Notes: generated from the letters alone by a model not told the origin. Counted from the first letter of the stretch, positions 45,915 through 55,576 are shown. The stretch: 64,000 nucleotides of DNA from an uncultured Romboutsia sp. (GCA_937880075.1 CALFLM010000017.1:1-64000), one strand, 5' to 3'. Numbers and translations are program-made.

Positions 45915-47027
45915 TTATAAAACTCTCTTAGCTGTAACAAATCTTGAACTATAGTAAGATGAGTTTATACTTGTTACACTAACTGTTTTTCCTGATGAAG
46001 GCGAATGTATCATATTTCCTCCACCTACGTATATACCAACGTGGCTAACTCCTTTACCACTAGTATTGAAGAACACTAAATCTCCTGGTTGTAAGTTTGA
46101 CTTACTTACAGTGCTTCCATATCCTGACTGAGCACTAGATGTTCTTGGTAGACTTACTCCAGCTGCATTTCTAAATACATAAGATGTGAATCCAGAACAG
46201 TCAAATGAATTTGGCCCTTCTGCTCCCCAAACATATGGAGCTCCTATTTTAGAGTAAGCTAAGTTTAAAACCTCTTGTACAGATGATGTACTTGATGCTG
46301 GCGGATTATATGAACTATTATTATCTTGTACAGGTTTTTGAGTTTGTCCATTACTGCTATGTGTAGAGTTATTAGAACTTGATGAATTTGTAGAGTTATT
46401 AGAACTCAATGAACGTGTTGAAGATTGAGTTTCATTACTTTGATCGTTAGAAGTCTGAGTTTCACTAACAACAACTGGCTCTTCCACTGGCTCTTCCTCT
46501 TCTATAACAGGAGCTTCTTCAGATACATATAATGATCTTATATATCCTTCGTCTTCACCATTTTTAACCTTCATCCATTTTTCATTAGCTTCTAATACTT
46601 TTACTGTAGAACCTATCTCTAACTCTTTTATTACCTCAGAATCAGTATTTGATTCCTTTCTAAAGTTTACCTTTTCTCCTGTAACGTATCCGATAGATTC
46701 TGTTATATCTACGTATCTAGAAGCTAACCATCCTTCTCCATCTACTAAAGAAACCTTAACCCATTCTCCTTGAATTCCTATAACTTTAAATTCATCTCCT
46801 GCGTAAGCAACAGTTTTAACATCTCCACCATTTCTTATCTTTACAGCAACTCCATCTTTAACAACTGCTGTTTTATATTTAGTTTCTTGGTATTCTCCTA
46901 AATCTAAAGTCCTATCCGGATTTTTATCATTTTCGTTGTTATTTTCTACTTGATCTGCGTTTGCTACTGTGTTCATTGATAATGCCATTAATGATGCAAA
47001 CATTGGTACTAATATTTTTCTCTTCAT
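45915..47027 (-). CDS. Secreted SH3b-NlpC/P60 peptidoglycan hydrolase
   Basis: 370 residues: signal peptide (MKRKILVPMFASLMALSMNTVANA), two SH3b domains (about 55-110 and 118-170), a Ser/Asn-rich linker (about 190-255), and a C-terminal NlpC/P60 domain with catalytic Cys in FDCSGFTSYVF, His in VSHVGIYVGGG and a third polar residue near MIHSPSSG. It should cleave peptide cross-links in the wall. GGAGGG before ATG. A WalR-like box lies about 130 bases upstream. Confidence 0.93.
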   Translation of the reverse strand: MKRKILVPMFASLMALSMNTVANADQVENNNENDKNPDRTLDLGEYQETKYKTAVVKDGVAVKIRNGGDVKTVAYAGDEFKVIGIQGEWVKVSLVDGEGWLASRYVDITESIGYVTGEKVNFRKESNTDSEVIKELEIGSTVKVLEANEKWMKVKNGEDEGYIRSLYVSEEAPVIEEEEPVEEPVVVSETQTSNDQSNETQSSTRSLSSNNSTNSSSSNNSTHSSNGQTQKPVQDNNSSYNPPASSTSSVQEVLNLAYSKIGAPYVWGAEGPNSFDCSGFTSYVFRNAAGVSLPRTSSAQSGYGSTVSKSNLQPGDLVFFNTSGKGVSHVGIYVGGGNMIHSPSSGKTVSVTSINSSYYSSRFVTAKRVL

Positions 47028-47146
47028 AATATTTCTCCCTCCAAAAATTAACCATAAATAATATCCTTATGTGTTATTTTTATAGGTGCTATTATCATTT
47101 AGGATAAAATACTAATACACAAGATTTTTGTAAATTTTTTAAAGTA

Positions 47147-47175
47147 TGTAACATTTTTTGTAACTTTTTTGTAAT
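47147..47175 (+). promoter_or_regulatory. WalR-like direct repeats upstream of the wall hydrolase
   Basis: Three direct repeats TGTAAC, TGTAAC and TGTAAT. The last pair is separated by exactly five bases, fitting the WalR consensus TGTWAH-N5-TGTWAH; the first pair is separated by six. Confidence 0.45.
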
Positions 47176-47762
47176 CTATTTTTTTAATTTATATAGTATT
47201 CTTATATTAACAAATTAAATGAATATTTTTAATAATAATTTTTAAATTTACATCTTGCATAAATATAATATTTGTAATTAATTAAATTAATTATTTTATC
47301 CAATGTATCACCTAAAAATACATTCTATAATTAATATTATATATCAATTATACATATAAGTAAAGATGTTTATCTTTCTTAAGTCATTTAGTAGCATAAA
47401 TTCAACATTTATGTGATTTTTTTATGTCTAAAATTAATTCATTTTAAAATAGAAAATACTCTTAATATTATAAAATAATTTAATAAAATAAATTTATTCT
47501 AAAAGCCTATTAAAAATAACTTTAAATTCTGCTTCCTATATCTATTAAATATAGTTTCTATTCATAATGCATATTTTTTTAATCAATTATAGGCAAATAA
47601 TATCCTTTAAATTTAGAAAAGATGATATTTGTTAATATGAAGATTCTTTATTTACTAATTGTAATATCACTTTTAAAATTTATAATTATAAAAATTTTTG
47701 TTACTTTTAGTAAAACAACTACTCTGTAATAATAAATATTTATCATATGTTCAACAAATTAA

Positions 47763-47791
47763 TTGTAAATAATTATCTTTTTTGCTATAAT
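47763..47791 (+). promoter_or_regulatory. Promoter of the ferredoxin gene
   Basis: TTGTAA, 17-base spacer, TATAAT, about 32 bases before the start codon. Confidence 0.6.
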
Positions 47792-47823
47792 TATATTAAA
47801 TTTATGACAAGGGGGATTTTACA

Positions 47824-47994
47824 ATGGCTTACATGATAAACGATGCTTGTATAAGCTGTGGTGCTTGCGAAGCTGAATGTCCAGTTGAATGTATATCTTC
47901 AGGAGATGAGAGATACGTTATAGATGCAAACACTTGTATAGAATGTGGTGCTTGTGCTGGAGTTTGTCCAGTTGATGCTCCTCAACCAGAATAA
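47824..47994 (+). CDS. 2[4Fe-4S] ferredoxin
   Basis: 56 residues with two CxxCxxCxxxCP clusters: CISCGACEAECP (C9, C12, C15, C19) and CIECGACAGVCP (C38, C41, C44, C48). A classic small clostridial ferredoxin carrying low-potential electrons in fermentation and hydrogen metabolism. CAAGGGGGA precedes ATG. It converges on rex across a shared terminator. Confidence 0.95.
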   Translation: MAYMINDACISCGACEAECPVECISSGDERYVIDANTCIECGACAGVCPVDAPQPE

Positions 47995-48001
47995 TAAAAA
48001 T

Positions 48002-48047
48002 AAAAAGCTATCTTAGATGTAAATGTCTACATAAAGATAGCTTTTTT
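48002..48047. terminator. Bidirectional terminator between ferredoxin and rex
   Basis: AAAAAGCTATCTT pairs with AAGATAGCTTTTTT. Confidence 0.88.
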
Positions 48048-48049
48048 AT

Positions 48050-48679
48050 TTATTCATTTTCTTTCATTAAATATGATAATGTAAATAAACTCTCTGTTAA
48101 GTTTACATTTTCCACTATCACATCTTTAGGAACTTCTAAATCTATAGGTGCAAAATTCCAAATACCTTTTACCCCTGCATTTACTAATCTATCAACAATA
48201 TCTTGTGCTCCATTTTTAGGTATACATAATATTGCTATATCTATATTATTCCCTTCAACAAAAGATTCTAAGTTCTCTGAGTCTAATACTTCAAAGTCCC
48301 TTATTTTTAATCCGATCATTTTAGGGTTAGCATCAAATAATGCTTTAATTTCAAAGCCTGCTTTTCTAAATCCAGCATAATTAGCTATAGCTTGACCAAG
48401 GTTTCCAGCTCCTATAAGTACTGAATTGTATATTTTGTTAAGCCCTAATATATTTCCAATTTCATTGTGTAGGGCTTCTACATTATACCCATATCCTTGT
48501 TGCCCAAACCCGCCAAAATTATTTAAATCTTGTCTGATTTGAGATGCTGTAAATCCTATTATATCACTTAATTCTTTAGAAGATATTCTTTGAACATCTT
48601 TATCTAATAAATCTCCTAAGTATCTATGGTATTTAGGTAATCTTCTTATTACTGCCATAGATATATTTTTTTCTGCCAT
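48050..48679 (-). CDS. rex: Redox-sensing transcriptional repressor Rex
   Basis: 209 residues: N-terminal winged helix (MAVIRRLPKYHRYLGDLLD, ISSKELSDIIGFTASQIRQDLNNFGGFGQQGYGY) and a Rossmann domain (VLIGAGNLGQAIANY) that senses NADH/NAD. It represses fermentation genes when NADH is low. Divergent from the ABC-F gene, as in Bacillus where ydiF and ydiH (rex) are close. Confidence 0.96.
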   Translation of the reverse strand: MAEKNISMAVIRRLPKYHRYLGDLLDKDVQRISSKELSDIIGFTASQIRQDLNNFGGFGQQGYGYNVEALHNEIGNILGLNKIYNSVLIGAGNLGQAIANYAGFRKAGFEIKALFDANPKMIGLKIRDFEVLDSENLESFVEGNNIDIAILCIPKNGAQDIVDRLVNAGVKGIWNFAPIDLEVPKDVIVENVNLTESLFTLSYLMKENE

Positions 48680-48803
48680 ATGCTCACTTCCTGATAGTTA
48701 ATTTTTAATATTTTTTTATGTTTCCCAAAACAAAAAATATATATCCTTGATTATATTATACCAAAACATTATAATTTTAGGTAGTTTAAGGAGGTAGAAA
48801 TTT

Positions 48804-50717
48804 ATGATTGTTTTGTCATGTAATAACTTAAATAAAAGTTTTGGAATAGATTCTATATTAGAAAACGTAAATTTCACAGTAAATGAGTACGATAAAATCG
48901 GTATAATTGGAGTTAATGGTACGGGAAAAACTACTTTATTTAAAGTAATTTCTGGAATATATGGTTATGATAGCGGAGATATATATACTTCTAAAGATTG
49001 TGAAATTGGATATTTAGAGCAAAATACAAATTTCCATTCTGAAAATACAATCCTTGAAGAAGTTCTTGATGTTTTTAAAGATGTAATAGATATGGAAAAA
49101 TATCTAAGAGATTTAGAACACAAAATTTCTGAAGAAAGCTCTAATACAAGCTCTACTACTCTAGAAAAACTTATGAACGAATATTCTAATAAGTTAGAAG
49201 CATTCTCTGATATGAATGGGTACGGATATAAATCAGAAGCTAAGGGTGTCTTAAAAGGATTAGGTTTTAGCGATGAAGATATGAATAAACCTATTAGTAT
49301 TCTTTCTGGAGGGGAGAAAACTAGAGTTTTATTAGGTAAACTTCTTTTAAAGAAGCCTACTTTACTTCTATTGGATGAGCCTACTAACCACCTTGATTCG
49401 GAAGCTATAGAATGGTTAGAGGTTTTCTTAAAGCAATATAAGGGGACTGTAATTTTGATTTCACATGATAGATATTTCTTAGATCAAGTTGTAAATAGAA
49501 TTTTCGAAATTCATAATAAAAAATTAAAAACTTACAACGGTAATTATTCTGATTTTATTGAAGCTTCGGCTATAGAAAAAGAATTAGAATTAAAAAAATT
49601 TGAAGATCAACAAAAAGATATAAAGAAACAGGAAGAATCAATAGAAAGACTTAAAGCTTTTGGACGAGAAAAGCATTTAAAAAGAGCTAGAAGTAAAGAA
49701 AAGGCTTTAGCAAAAGTTGATGTATTGGATAAACCTGAAATTTATAGAAAAAAAGCTCAAATAGAGTTTAATCCTTCTGTTACTAGTGGAAATGATGTTT
49801 TACAATTAAGAGATGTATCTATGGGATATGGAGAAAGAATTTTATTTAAAGACCTTAATTTAGATATATACCGTGGGGAAAAGGTTGCCCTTATAGGTGC
49901 TAATGGTATTGGAAAATCAACTTTATTTAAGATAATTATGAATGAAATTACTCCTTTATCTGGAAATATAAAATTTGGAACTAATGTTAATGTATCTTAT
50001 TTCCACCAAGAACAAAAAACTCTAAATCTAGATAATACTATTATTGATGAGATTTGGGAAGATAACAATCAATTAACTCAAACCGTTTTAAGAAGTATGT
50101 TAGGTGCATTTTTATTTGAAGGTGAAGAGGTCTTTAAAAAAATATCAACTTTAAGTGGTGGTGAAAGAGCCAGAGTAGCTATACTTAAACTTATTTTGTC
50201 TAATGCAAACTTATTATTGCTAGACGAACCTACAAATCACTTAGATATAGACTCTAAAGAAGTTCTCGAAAAAGCCCTATCTAATTATACAGGAACTATA
50301 TTTACAATCTCCCATGATAGATATTTCCTAAATACTGTTGTAGATAAAGTATTAGTTTTAGATGAGAACGGAATTACTGAATATCTTGGAAATTATGATT
50401 ACTATGTAGAAAAGAAAAAACAAGTTCAAGAAATGAATACTATTGAAATAGTAGAGAAAAAAACAAAAACTCAACTTAAAGAAGAAAAAAGAAAAGAAAG
50501 AGAACAAAGAGAAGCCGAGAAAAAGAATAGAGTGAAACGTCAAAATATCGAAAAAGATATAGAAGAAACCGAAGCTAAGATAGAAGAGATGGATGTTCTT
50601 TTATGCAAAGAAGAAGTTTACTCTAATCCCGAAAAGTCTAAAGATGTTAGCCAAAAAAAATCTATTCTAGAGGAAAAACTATCATTACTTTATGAGGAAT
50701 GGGAGTCTCTAATGTAG
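48804..50717 (+). CDS. ABC-F family ATPase (YdiF-like)
   Basis: 637 residues with two ABC domains: Walker A GVNGTGKTT and GANGIGKST, signatures LSGGEKTR and LSGGERAR, and Walker B DEPTNHLD twice. The interdomain linker is at about 245-320, and a charged coiled-coil C-terminus (about 545-637) is rich in Lys and Glu. No membrane domain. ABC-F proteins act on ribosomes; the position next to rex suggests the housekeeping YdiF type rather than an antibiotic-resistance protein. AAGGAGG before ATG. Confidence 0.92.
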   Translation: MIVLSCNNLNKSFGIDSILENVNFTVNEYDKIGIIGVNGTGKTTLFKVISGIYGYDSGDIYTSKDCEIGYLEQNTNFHSENTILEEVLDVFKDVIDMEKYLRDLEHKISEESSNTSSTTLEKLMNEYSNKLEAFSDMNGYGYKSEAKGVLKGLGFSDEDMNKPISILSGGEKTRVLLGKLLLKKPTLLLLDEPTNHLDSEAIEWLEVFLKQYKGTVILISHDRYFLDQVVNRIFEIHNKKLKTYNGNYSDFIEASAIEKELELKKFEDQQKDIKKQEESIERLKAFGREKHLKRARSKEKALAKVDVLDKPEIYRKKAQIEFNPSVTSGNDVLQLRDVSMGYGERILFKDLNLDIYRGEKVALIGANGIGKSTLFKIIMNEITPLSGNIKFGTNVNVSYFHQEQKTLNLDNTIIDEIWEDNNQLTQTVLRSMLGAFLFEGEEVFKKISTLSGGERARVAILKLILSNANLLLLDEPTNHLDIDSKEVLEKALSNYTGTIFTISHDRYFLNTVVDKVLVLDENGITEYLGNYDYYVEKKKQVQEMNTIEIVEKKTKTQLKEEKRKEREQREAEKKNRVKRQNIEKDIEETEAKIEEMDVLLCKEEVYSNPEKSKDVSQKKSILEEKLSLLYEEWESLM

Positions 50718-50720
50718 AAA

Positions 50721-50766
50721 TCTTGGAATAATAATTTTAAATTATTATTCCAAGGTTCTTTTTTTA
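50721..50766 (+). terminator. Terminator after ABC-F gene
   Basis: CTTGGAATAATAATTT pairs with AAATTATTATTCCAAG; TTCTTTTTTT follows. Confidence 0.9.
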
Positions 50767-50837
50767 AATTACAATCTTTATATATCACTATTATGTTATG
50801 ATTTATATCATAAAAATTTATACAAAGAGGTGATTAA

Positions 50838-52214
50838 ATGGAAGGATTATTTTCATTAAGTGATAATAATAAAAAATTTTATAAATTGCTTATTTCCTTA
50901 TGTATCCCAATAATAGTACAGCAACTTATATCTACATCAGTGAATATAATAGATACAGTTATGATAAGTAGTTTAGGAGAAGCACCTGTAGCTTCAATAG
51001 GTGTTGCAAATCAATATTTCTTTTTATTTAATATGGCATTATCAGGAATAGTTGGTGGTTCAGGAGTATTTATATCTCAATTTTATGGAAAAAATGATAT
51101 AAGTAATATAAAAAAGACTACTAGCTTCACGGCTTTATTATCAGTTGGACTTAGTATTATATTTGTATTTATAGCAACAATATTCACCACTAATATTATA
51201 AATATATTTTCTAAAGACCCTGAAGTTGTTAGGCTTTGCAAAGAGTATTTTAATATAATAGTATTTTGCTATCCACTTATAGCAATTAGTACTGTATTTA
51301 GTATGGGTTCTAGAAGTGTTAGAAATCCAAAACTTGGAATGATATGTAGTTCAATAGCTTTAGTTGTTAATATTGTATTAAACTACTGCTTAATTTTTGG
51401 CAAATTTGGATTTCCTACTTTAGGAGTCAAAGGTGCTGCCTTAGCTACTGTAATAGCTAGAATGGTTGAATTTGCTTTAATAATTAGCTATGTATATTTT
51501 ATAAAAAAGGATTATGTGTTAAAGTTTACTTGGAAGAATTTTAAACTTATAGACAAAGATTTCGTGAATACTTTTATATCTAAAAGCCTACCTATATTTA
51601 TAAATGATACTATATGGGCAATTGGTACAATTTTATATTCTGTGGCTTATTCAAAGGCTGGTACTTCTGCAATAGCTGCTAGCCAAATAGCTACAAGTAC
51701 AGGTAATTTCTTTATTATAACTTCTGTTTGTGTCGGTATTGGTGCATCTATTATGTTAGGTAATGAACTAGGAGCTGATAGAATAGATACTGCTATAACT
51801 TATGCTAAAAAGTTCTCTATATTAGTAGTTATAGTAGGACTAATTTGTGGTGGATTATTAATATTAAATATCCCTATGTTATTAAAAATGTTCAGTGTAT
51901 CAAGTGATTTAGCACCTGATATGACAAAGATATTCTTTATAATGGGTGTAATGTTAGCTCTAAAGGCATTTAATACTCTTATTGTGATAGGTATATTAAG
52001 AAGCGGAGGAGATACAAAGTATTCTTTATATCTAGAGTTAGGATGTATGTGGATTGCTTCTATTCCACTTACTTTTATAGCCGCTATTAAAGGTGCTCCT
52101 ATATATATTATAGTTCTTCTTAGTTATTCTGAAGAAATAGCTAAATTTATATTTGGTGTACCTAGAGTATTATCTAAAAAATGGGCTAATAATATAGTTA
52201 AAGAAATAAATTAA
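50838..52214 (+). CDS. MATE-family multidrug efflux transporter
   Basis: 458 residues with 12 membrane segments: PIIVQQLISTSVNIIDTVMISSLGEAPVASIGVANQ at the N-terminus is typical of the NorM/DinF superfamily, with the repeat unit again at SLPIFINDTIWAIGTILYSV. Sodium- or proton-driven export of cationic compounds. AGAGGTG before ATG. Single gene; family A copy 4 immediately follows. Confidence 0.92.
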   Translation: MEGLFSLSDNNKKFYKLLISLCIPIIVQQLISTSVNIIDTVMISSLGEAPVASIGVANQYFFLFNMALSGIVGGSGVFISQFYGKNDISNIKKTTSFTALLSVGLSIIFVFIATIFTTNIINIFSKDPEVVRLCKEYFNIIVFCYPLIAISTVFSMGSRSVRNPKLGMICSSIALVVNIVLNYCLIFGKFGFPTLGVKGAALATVIARMVEFALIISYVYFIKKDYVLKFTWKNFKLIDKDFVNTFISKSLPIFINDTIWAIGTILYSVAYSKAGTSAIAASQIATSTGNFFIITSVCVGIGASIMLGNELGADRIDTAITYAKKFSILVVIVGLICGGLLILNIPMLLKMFSVSSDLAPDMTKIFFIMGVMLALKAFNTLIVIGILRSGGDTKYSLYLELGCMWIASIPLTFIAAIKGAPIYIIVLLSYSEEIAKFIFGVPRVLSKKWANNIVKEIN

Positions 52215-52227
52215 AAATATTAAATAA

Positions 52228-52329
52228 AGGGGCTGTCACATTAAGAGTAAATAATACAATATATAGTTATGCATAATTTGAATTAGCACAACATATTGTA
52301 TATAATTTTTTTAGTGCGACAGCCCCTTT
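52228..52329. repeat. Family A MITE-like repeat, copy 4
   Basis: About 102 bp: AAAGGGGCTGTCACA (one change) / TGCGACAGCCCCTTT. It starts 14 bases after the MATE stop codon and, as a hairpin followed by T-rich DNA, could act as its terminator. Confidence 0.85.
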
Positions 52330-52379
52330 ATAATTCTTATTTAATATACTAATTATATTTTTACGATATATTTAAACTT

Positions 52380-52721
52380 TTATTTTCCAAATACGATTTT
52401 AAGAATATTAAGTATTTCTGTAACTACTTCAATATTAGATTTCATATTTTCTTTAGTAACAATAAAATCTGCTGTAACATCGGTTGCTACCTCAGTTATA
52501 TCTTTCATATTTTCACTAACATCATTGAAATTAGATATCACTTCTGGTAATTTTGTTAAAGATTCCCTTATAGTATTTTTATTACCTACTACTAAATCAT
52601 TAGAGTTTTTTATAAGTTTATTAAAATTAACTAAAGTTACTATTAAGTATATTAAAGCTACACATCCTAATATAGCTAATATAAAATATATTATATTCAA
52701 ATCTATGTACACTTTAAGCAT
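52380..52721 (-). CDS. DUF948 (YtxG-like) membrane protein
   Basis: 113 residues: N-terminal membrane helix (IIYFILAILGCVALIYLIVTLV) and an amphipathic helical rest with NDVSENMKDITEVATDV. In Bacillus the relatives YtxG and YtxH belong to a general-stress operon. Overlaps the YtxH gene by 8 bases. Confidence 0.85.
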   Translation of the reverse strand: MLKVYIDLNIIYFILAILGCVALIYLIVTLVNFNKLIKNSNDLVVGNKNTIRESLTKLPEVISNFNDVSENMKDITEVATDVTADFIVTKENMKSNIEVVTEILNILKIVFGK

Positions 52722-53076
52722 CTACAGTTTCTACTTCAGTATTTTCTATTAGTTTTAGTGGCTCTATTTCAACTATCTCACTTTCACTCTTTTCATGTTT
52801 TCTTTTATCTAAATACTCTTTTATTTTAACTTTAGACTCTTTTAACTTACTTTTAGTATCTTCTATATTTTCACTTATTTTATTTTTTACTTTATTTGAT
52901 TTTTCTTTTACATCTTCTATAGTTTCTTTTCCTGATTTAGGTGCTATTAACACTCCTGCAATTGTTCCAACTACAGCTCCTGTAGCTACACCCGCAGTTG
53001 CTATAGCTACTTTTTTCCTTTTATCTGTTTTTATTTTTTTATTTCTTTTCTCTTCTATCTTTTGTAGTAAACTCAT
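52714..53076 (-). CDS. YtxH-like general stress protein
   Basis: 120 residues: a Gly-rich hydrophobic segment (AGVATGAVVGTIAGVLIAPKSGKETIE) typical of the YtxH domain, then a Lys/Glu-rich helical tail. Coupled to the DUF948 gene. TAGGAGGAG before ATG. Confidence 0.87.
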   Translation of the reverse strand: MSLLQKIEEKRNKKIKTDKRKKVAIATAGVATGAVVGTIAGVLIAPKSGKETIEDVKEKSNKVKNKISENIEDTKSKLKESKVKIKEYLDKRKHEKSESEIVEIEPLKLIENTEVETVDA

Positions 53077-53177
53077 ATTTTACTCCTCCTAATCCATATT
53101 TTACTATTATTATACTATTTTTTTAGATTAATTAATACATTTTTCTTCAATTTTTGACATTTCTATTAACCAAATAC

Positions 53178-53213
53178 CTATTCTTTATATTAAAACTTAA
53201 TATAAAGAATAGG
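53178..53213. terminator. Perfect hairpin of uncertain role
   Basis: CCTATTCTTTATATT pairs exactly with AATATAAAGAATAGG, loop AAAACTT. It lies between the tsaD terminator and the YtxH promoter region and has no clear T-run. Confidence 0.5.
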
Positions 53214-53219
53214 TTACAA

Positions 53220-53266
53220 AAAAACTAAAAGGCCTAAGCCCAATTGAATATTAGACTCAGACCTTA
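53220..53266 (-). terminator. Terminator of the tsa operon
   Basis: On the minus strand AAGGTCTGAGTC pairs imperfectly with GGGCTTAGGCCTT; TTTAGTTTTTTT follows. Confidence 0.65.
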
Positions 53267-53395
53267 ATTACTTAATTTTTATTATTTGTAGCGTCTAATT
53301 GACACAGTTTAGTTCACATTTAGTATTCCATAAAACCTAAATTTACATCGCTCCTATAAATGTTCCTATTATATATATTACTAACAATGTGAAGC

Positions 53396-54412
53396 TTATT
53401 TTTGCCATATCCTTAAATTAGGAACAGCATTTAAACTCATATCATCTCTTCTTCCATTCATATAACTATAGTACCCTGCACAACCTATCATTGCTGCATT
53501 ATCAGTACATAAAACTGGTGATGGATACTTTATATCTATATTATTTTCTTTTCCTAATTCAGTAAGTTTATCTCTAAGTGCCGAATTACATGCAACTCCT
53601 CCAGCAAGTGTTATAGTATTATAACCTTTTTCCTTAGCTGCTTTTATAGTTTTTTGAGATAATACTTCAACAACTGCTTCTTGGAAAGATGCACACACAT
53701 CTTCAACAACTATTTCTTCATTTTTCATTTTCTTAGCATTTAAGTAGTTTAAAACTGATGATTTTAATCCACTAAAGCTAAAATCATATCCTTCATCTAA
53801 ATACGCTCTTGGGAAGTCTATCGCTTTTTTATTCCCTTCCTTAGCTAGTTTATCAACTATAGGTCCACCTGGATATCCAAGACCCATAGCTCTAGCTATT
53901 TTATCAAAGGCTTCTCCAGATGCATCATCTCTTGTTCTACCTAATATTTCATACTCTCCGTAATCTTTAACTTCTACTAAATGAGTATGCCCCCCAGATA
54001 CTATTAATGTTATAAATGGTGGCTTTAAATCTTTATGCTCTATATAATTTGCACTTACATGTCCTTCTATATGATTTACTCCAACTAAAGGCTTATTTAA
54101 GGTAAATGCCAGTGCTTTAGCATGTGATAATCCAACTAATAATGCACCAACAAGACCTGGTCCATAAGTTACTGCTATATGGTCTATGTCATTTAATGTG
54201 ATATTAGCTTTATCTAAAGCTTCTTGTAACACTATATCTATATTTTCTATATGTTTTCTTGATGCAACTTCTGGTACTACTCCTCCAAATTTTTTATGTA
54301 AATCAACTTGAGTATTTATTATATTTGATAAAACTTCTCTTCCATTTTTTAAAACTGCAACAGATGTTTCATCGCAACTACTTTCAACGGCTAATGTTAT
54401 TATATCTTTCAT
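53396..54412 (-). CDS. tsaD: tRNA t6A threonylcarbamoyltransferase TsaD
   Basis: 338 residues with the Kae1/TsaD hallmarks: AVESSCDETSVAVL, GGVVPEVASRKHIE, GVNHIEGHVSAN (metal His), VSGGHTHLVEV and TLAGGVACNSALR. Attaches the threonylcarbamoyl group to A37 of ANN-decoding tRNAs with TsaB and TsaE. Last gene of tsaE-tsaB-rimI-tsaD. Confidence 0.97.
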   Translation of the reverse strand: MKDIITLAVESSCDETSVAVLKNGREVLSNIINTQVDLHKKFGGVVPEVASRKHIENIDIVLQEALDKANITLNDIDHIAVTYGPGLVGALLVGLSHAKALAFTLNKPLVGVNHIEGHVSANYIEHKDLKPPFITLIVSGGHTHLVEVKDYGEYEILGRTRDDASGEAFDKIARAMGLGYPGGPIVDKLAKEGNKKAIDFPRAYLDEGYDFSFSGLKSSVLNYLNAKKMKNEEIVVEDVCASFQEAVVEVLSQKTIKAAKEKGYNTITLAGGVACNSALRDKLTELGKENNIDIKYPSPVLCTDNAAMIGCAGYYSYMNGRRDDMSLNAVPNLRIWQK

Positions 54413-54414
54413 GT

Positions 54415-54873
54415 TTACACCACCTTTATATCATTCCACATTATCATAGCATCTTCTTTATTGTCGCTATAATATTCTTTTCTTATTCCAGCTAGCTTAA
54501 ATCCATATTTTTTATAAAGATTTTGTGCTACTACATTAGAAACCCTAACTTCTAATGTCATTGATACTATATTATTTTCTCTGCAAAGCTTAACTAAAGC
54601 TTGTACTAATTTATCTCCGATTTTTCTTCCTCTATAATTACTGTGAACAGCTACATTAGTAATATGACCTTCATCCATCACGAACCATATACCAACATAT
54701 CCAACAACTTTTCCATCTAATTTAGCTACTAAATATCTTGCTACATCATTGTTCAGTTCTTTTTTAAACGCATCTTTAGACCAATGATGTTCAAAACAAT
54801 TTTTTTCAACTTCAAAAACTCCATCAATATCTTTAGATGTCATTTGTTCTATTACTATATTATTTTCCATCAT
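54415..54873 (-). CDS. rimI: GNAT acetyltransferase RimI
   Basis: 152 residues, GNAT fold: VEKNCFEHHWSKDAFKKEL, NVAVHSNYRGRKIGDKLV (acetyl-CoA loop) and LEVRVSNVVAQNLYKKYGF. N-terminal acetylation of ribosomal protein S18, or a broader role. Overlaps tsaB by 14 bases; the second ATG at 54870 is also possible and is better spaced from GAGG. Confidence 0.92.
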   Translation of the reverse strand: MMENNIVIEQMTSKDIDGVFEVEKNCFEHHWSKDAFKKELNNDVARYLVAKLDGKVVGYVGIWFVMDEGHITNVAVHSNYRGRKIGDKLVQALVKLCRENNIVSMTLEVRVSNVVAQNLYKKYGFKLAGIRKEYYSDNKEDAMIMWNDIKVV

Positions 54874-55576
54874 TTAACCTCTTCACTTTTTCATCATATT
54901 GAGCTTCTGCTTGAGACTTTCTTATGTATAATGGATTTATGTTGTAACAATCATAAACATCTATATTATTGTTGTATTTATCTATTGCTATTGAACATAA
55001 GCTACTAGCCTTACTTACATTATGAGATGGTGCTGGTATATGTATATTAGCTATACATTTAAGTTTATCTTCATATTTATATACAGCTTCTCCAACTATA
55101 ATCCAATCTTCATTAGTATTTTTTAATTCTTCTATAAGTTCATCTATTTCAATTACATCTACACTTTTTAATTCAACTAACCTATTATTTTCAAATTTAT
55201 ATTGTCCCATATAAACTTGAGTTCTTTGAGCATCTAGTATAGAGCATATTTTTTTATCACATAAATTCATATTTCCTGCTAACAATTCAACTGAATTTAT
55301 TCCTACTATAGGTAGATTATTTACATGTGCTATAGCTTTAGCAGTAGCCATAGCTATTCTTAATCCTGTAAATGACCCAGGTCCTTCACATACTGCTATT
55401 AAGTCTATTTCATTTATATTTAAATCACTTATATTTAACATATTCTCTATCATTGGCATAAGCTTTTGAGAATGTGTTTTTTTAGTATTTATTGTATATT
55501 CACATATTAACTTATTATCTTCTATAACAGCTACACTTGTAGCTAATGAAGATGTATCTATACCTAAAACCTTCAT
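54860..55576 (-). CDS. tsaB: t6A synthesis protein TsaB
   Basis: 238 residues, an inactive TsaD paralogue: LGIDTSSLATSVAV, CEGPGSFTGLRIAMATAKAIA and a variable C-terminus (INPLYIRKSQAE). Scaffold for TsaD. Its ATG overlaps the tsaE stop. Confidence 0.95.
   Translation of the reverse strand: MKVLGIDTSSLATSVAVIEDNKLICEYTINTKKTHSQKLMPMIENMLNISDLNINEIDLIAVCEGPGSFTGLRIAMATAKAIAHVNNLPIVGINSVELLAGNMNLCDKKICSILDAQRTQVYMGQYKFENNRLVELKSVDVIEIDELIEELKNTNEDWIIVGEAVYKYEDKLKCIANIHIPAPSHNVSKASSLCSIAIDKYNNNIDVYDCYNINPLYIRKSQAEAQYDEKVKRLNDGK

Larger units (their letters stand above)
47028..47823. other. Long AT-rich intergenic region between hydrolase and ferredoxin
   Basis: About 800 bases that carry both divergent promoters. 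The WalR-like direct repeat is at 47147-47175 and the ferredoxin promoter at 47763-47791. The rest shows no gene, repeat or riboswitch. Confidence 0.5.

Noticed and set aside
47637..47729. Possible 30-codon frame starting MKILYLLIVISLL
   Set aside because: Hydrophobic, but without a ribosome binding site or promoter; it is what random AT-rich DNA yields.
47600..47800. Rex operator ahead of the ferredoxin gene
   Set aside because: A TTGTTAA half-site occurs at about 47629, but no matching half with the right spacing was found.
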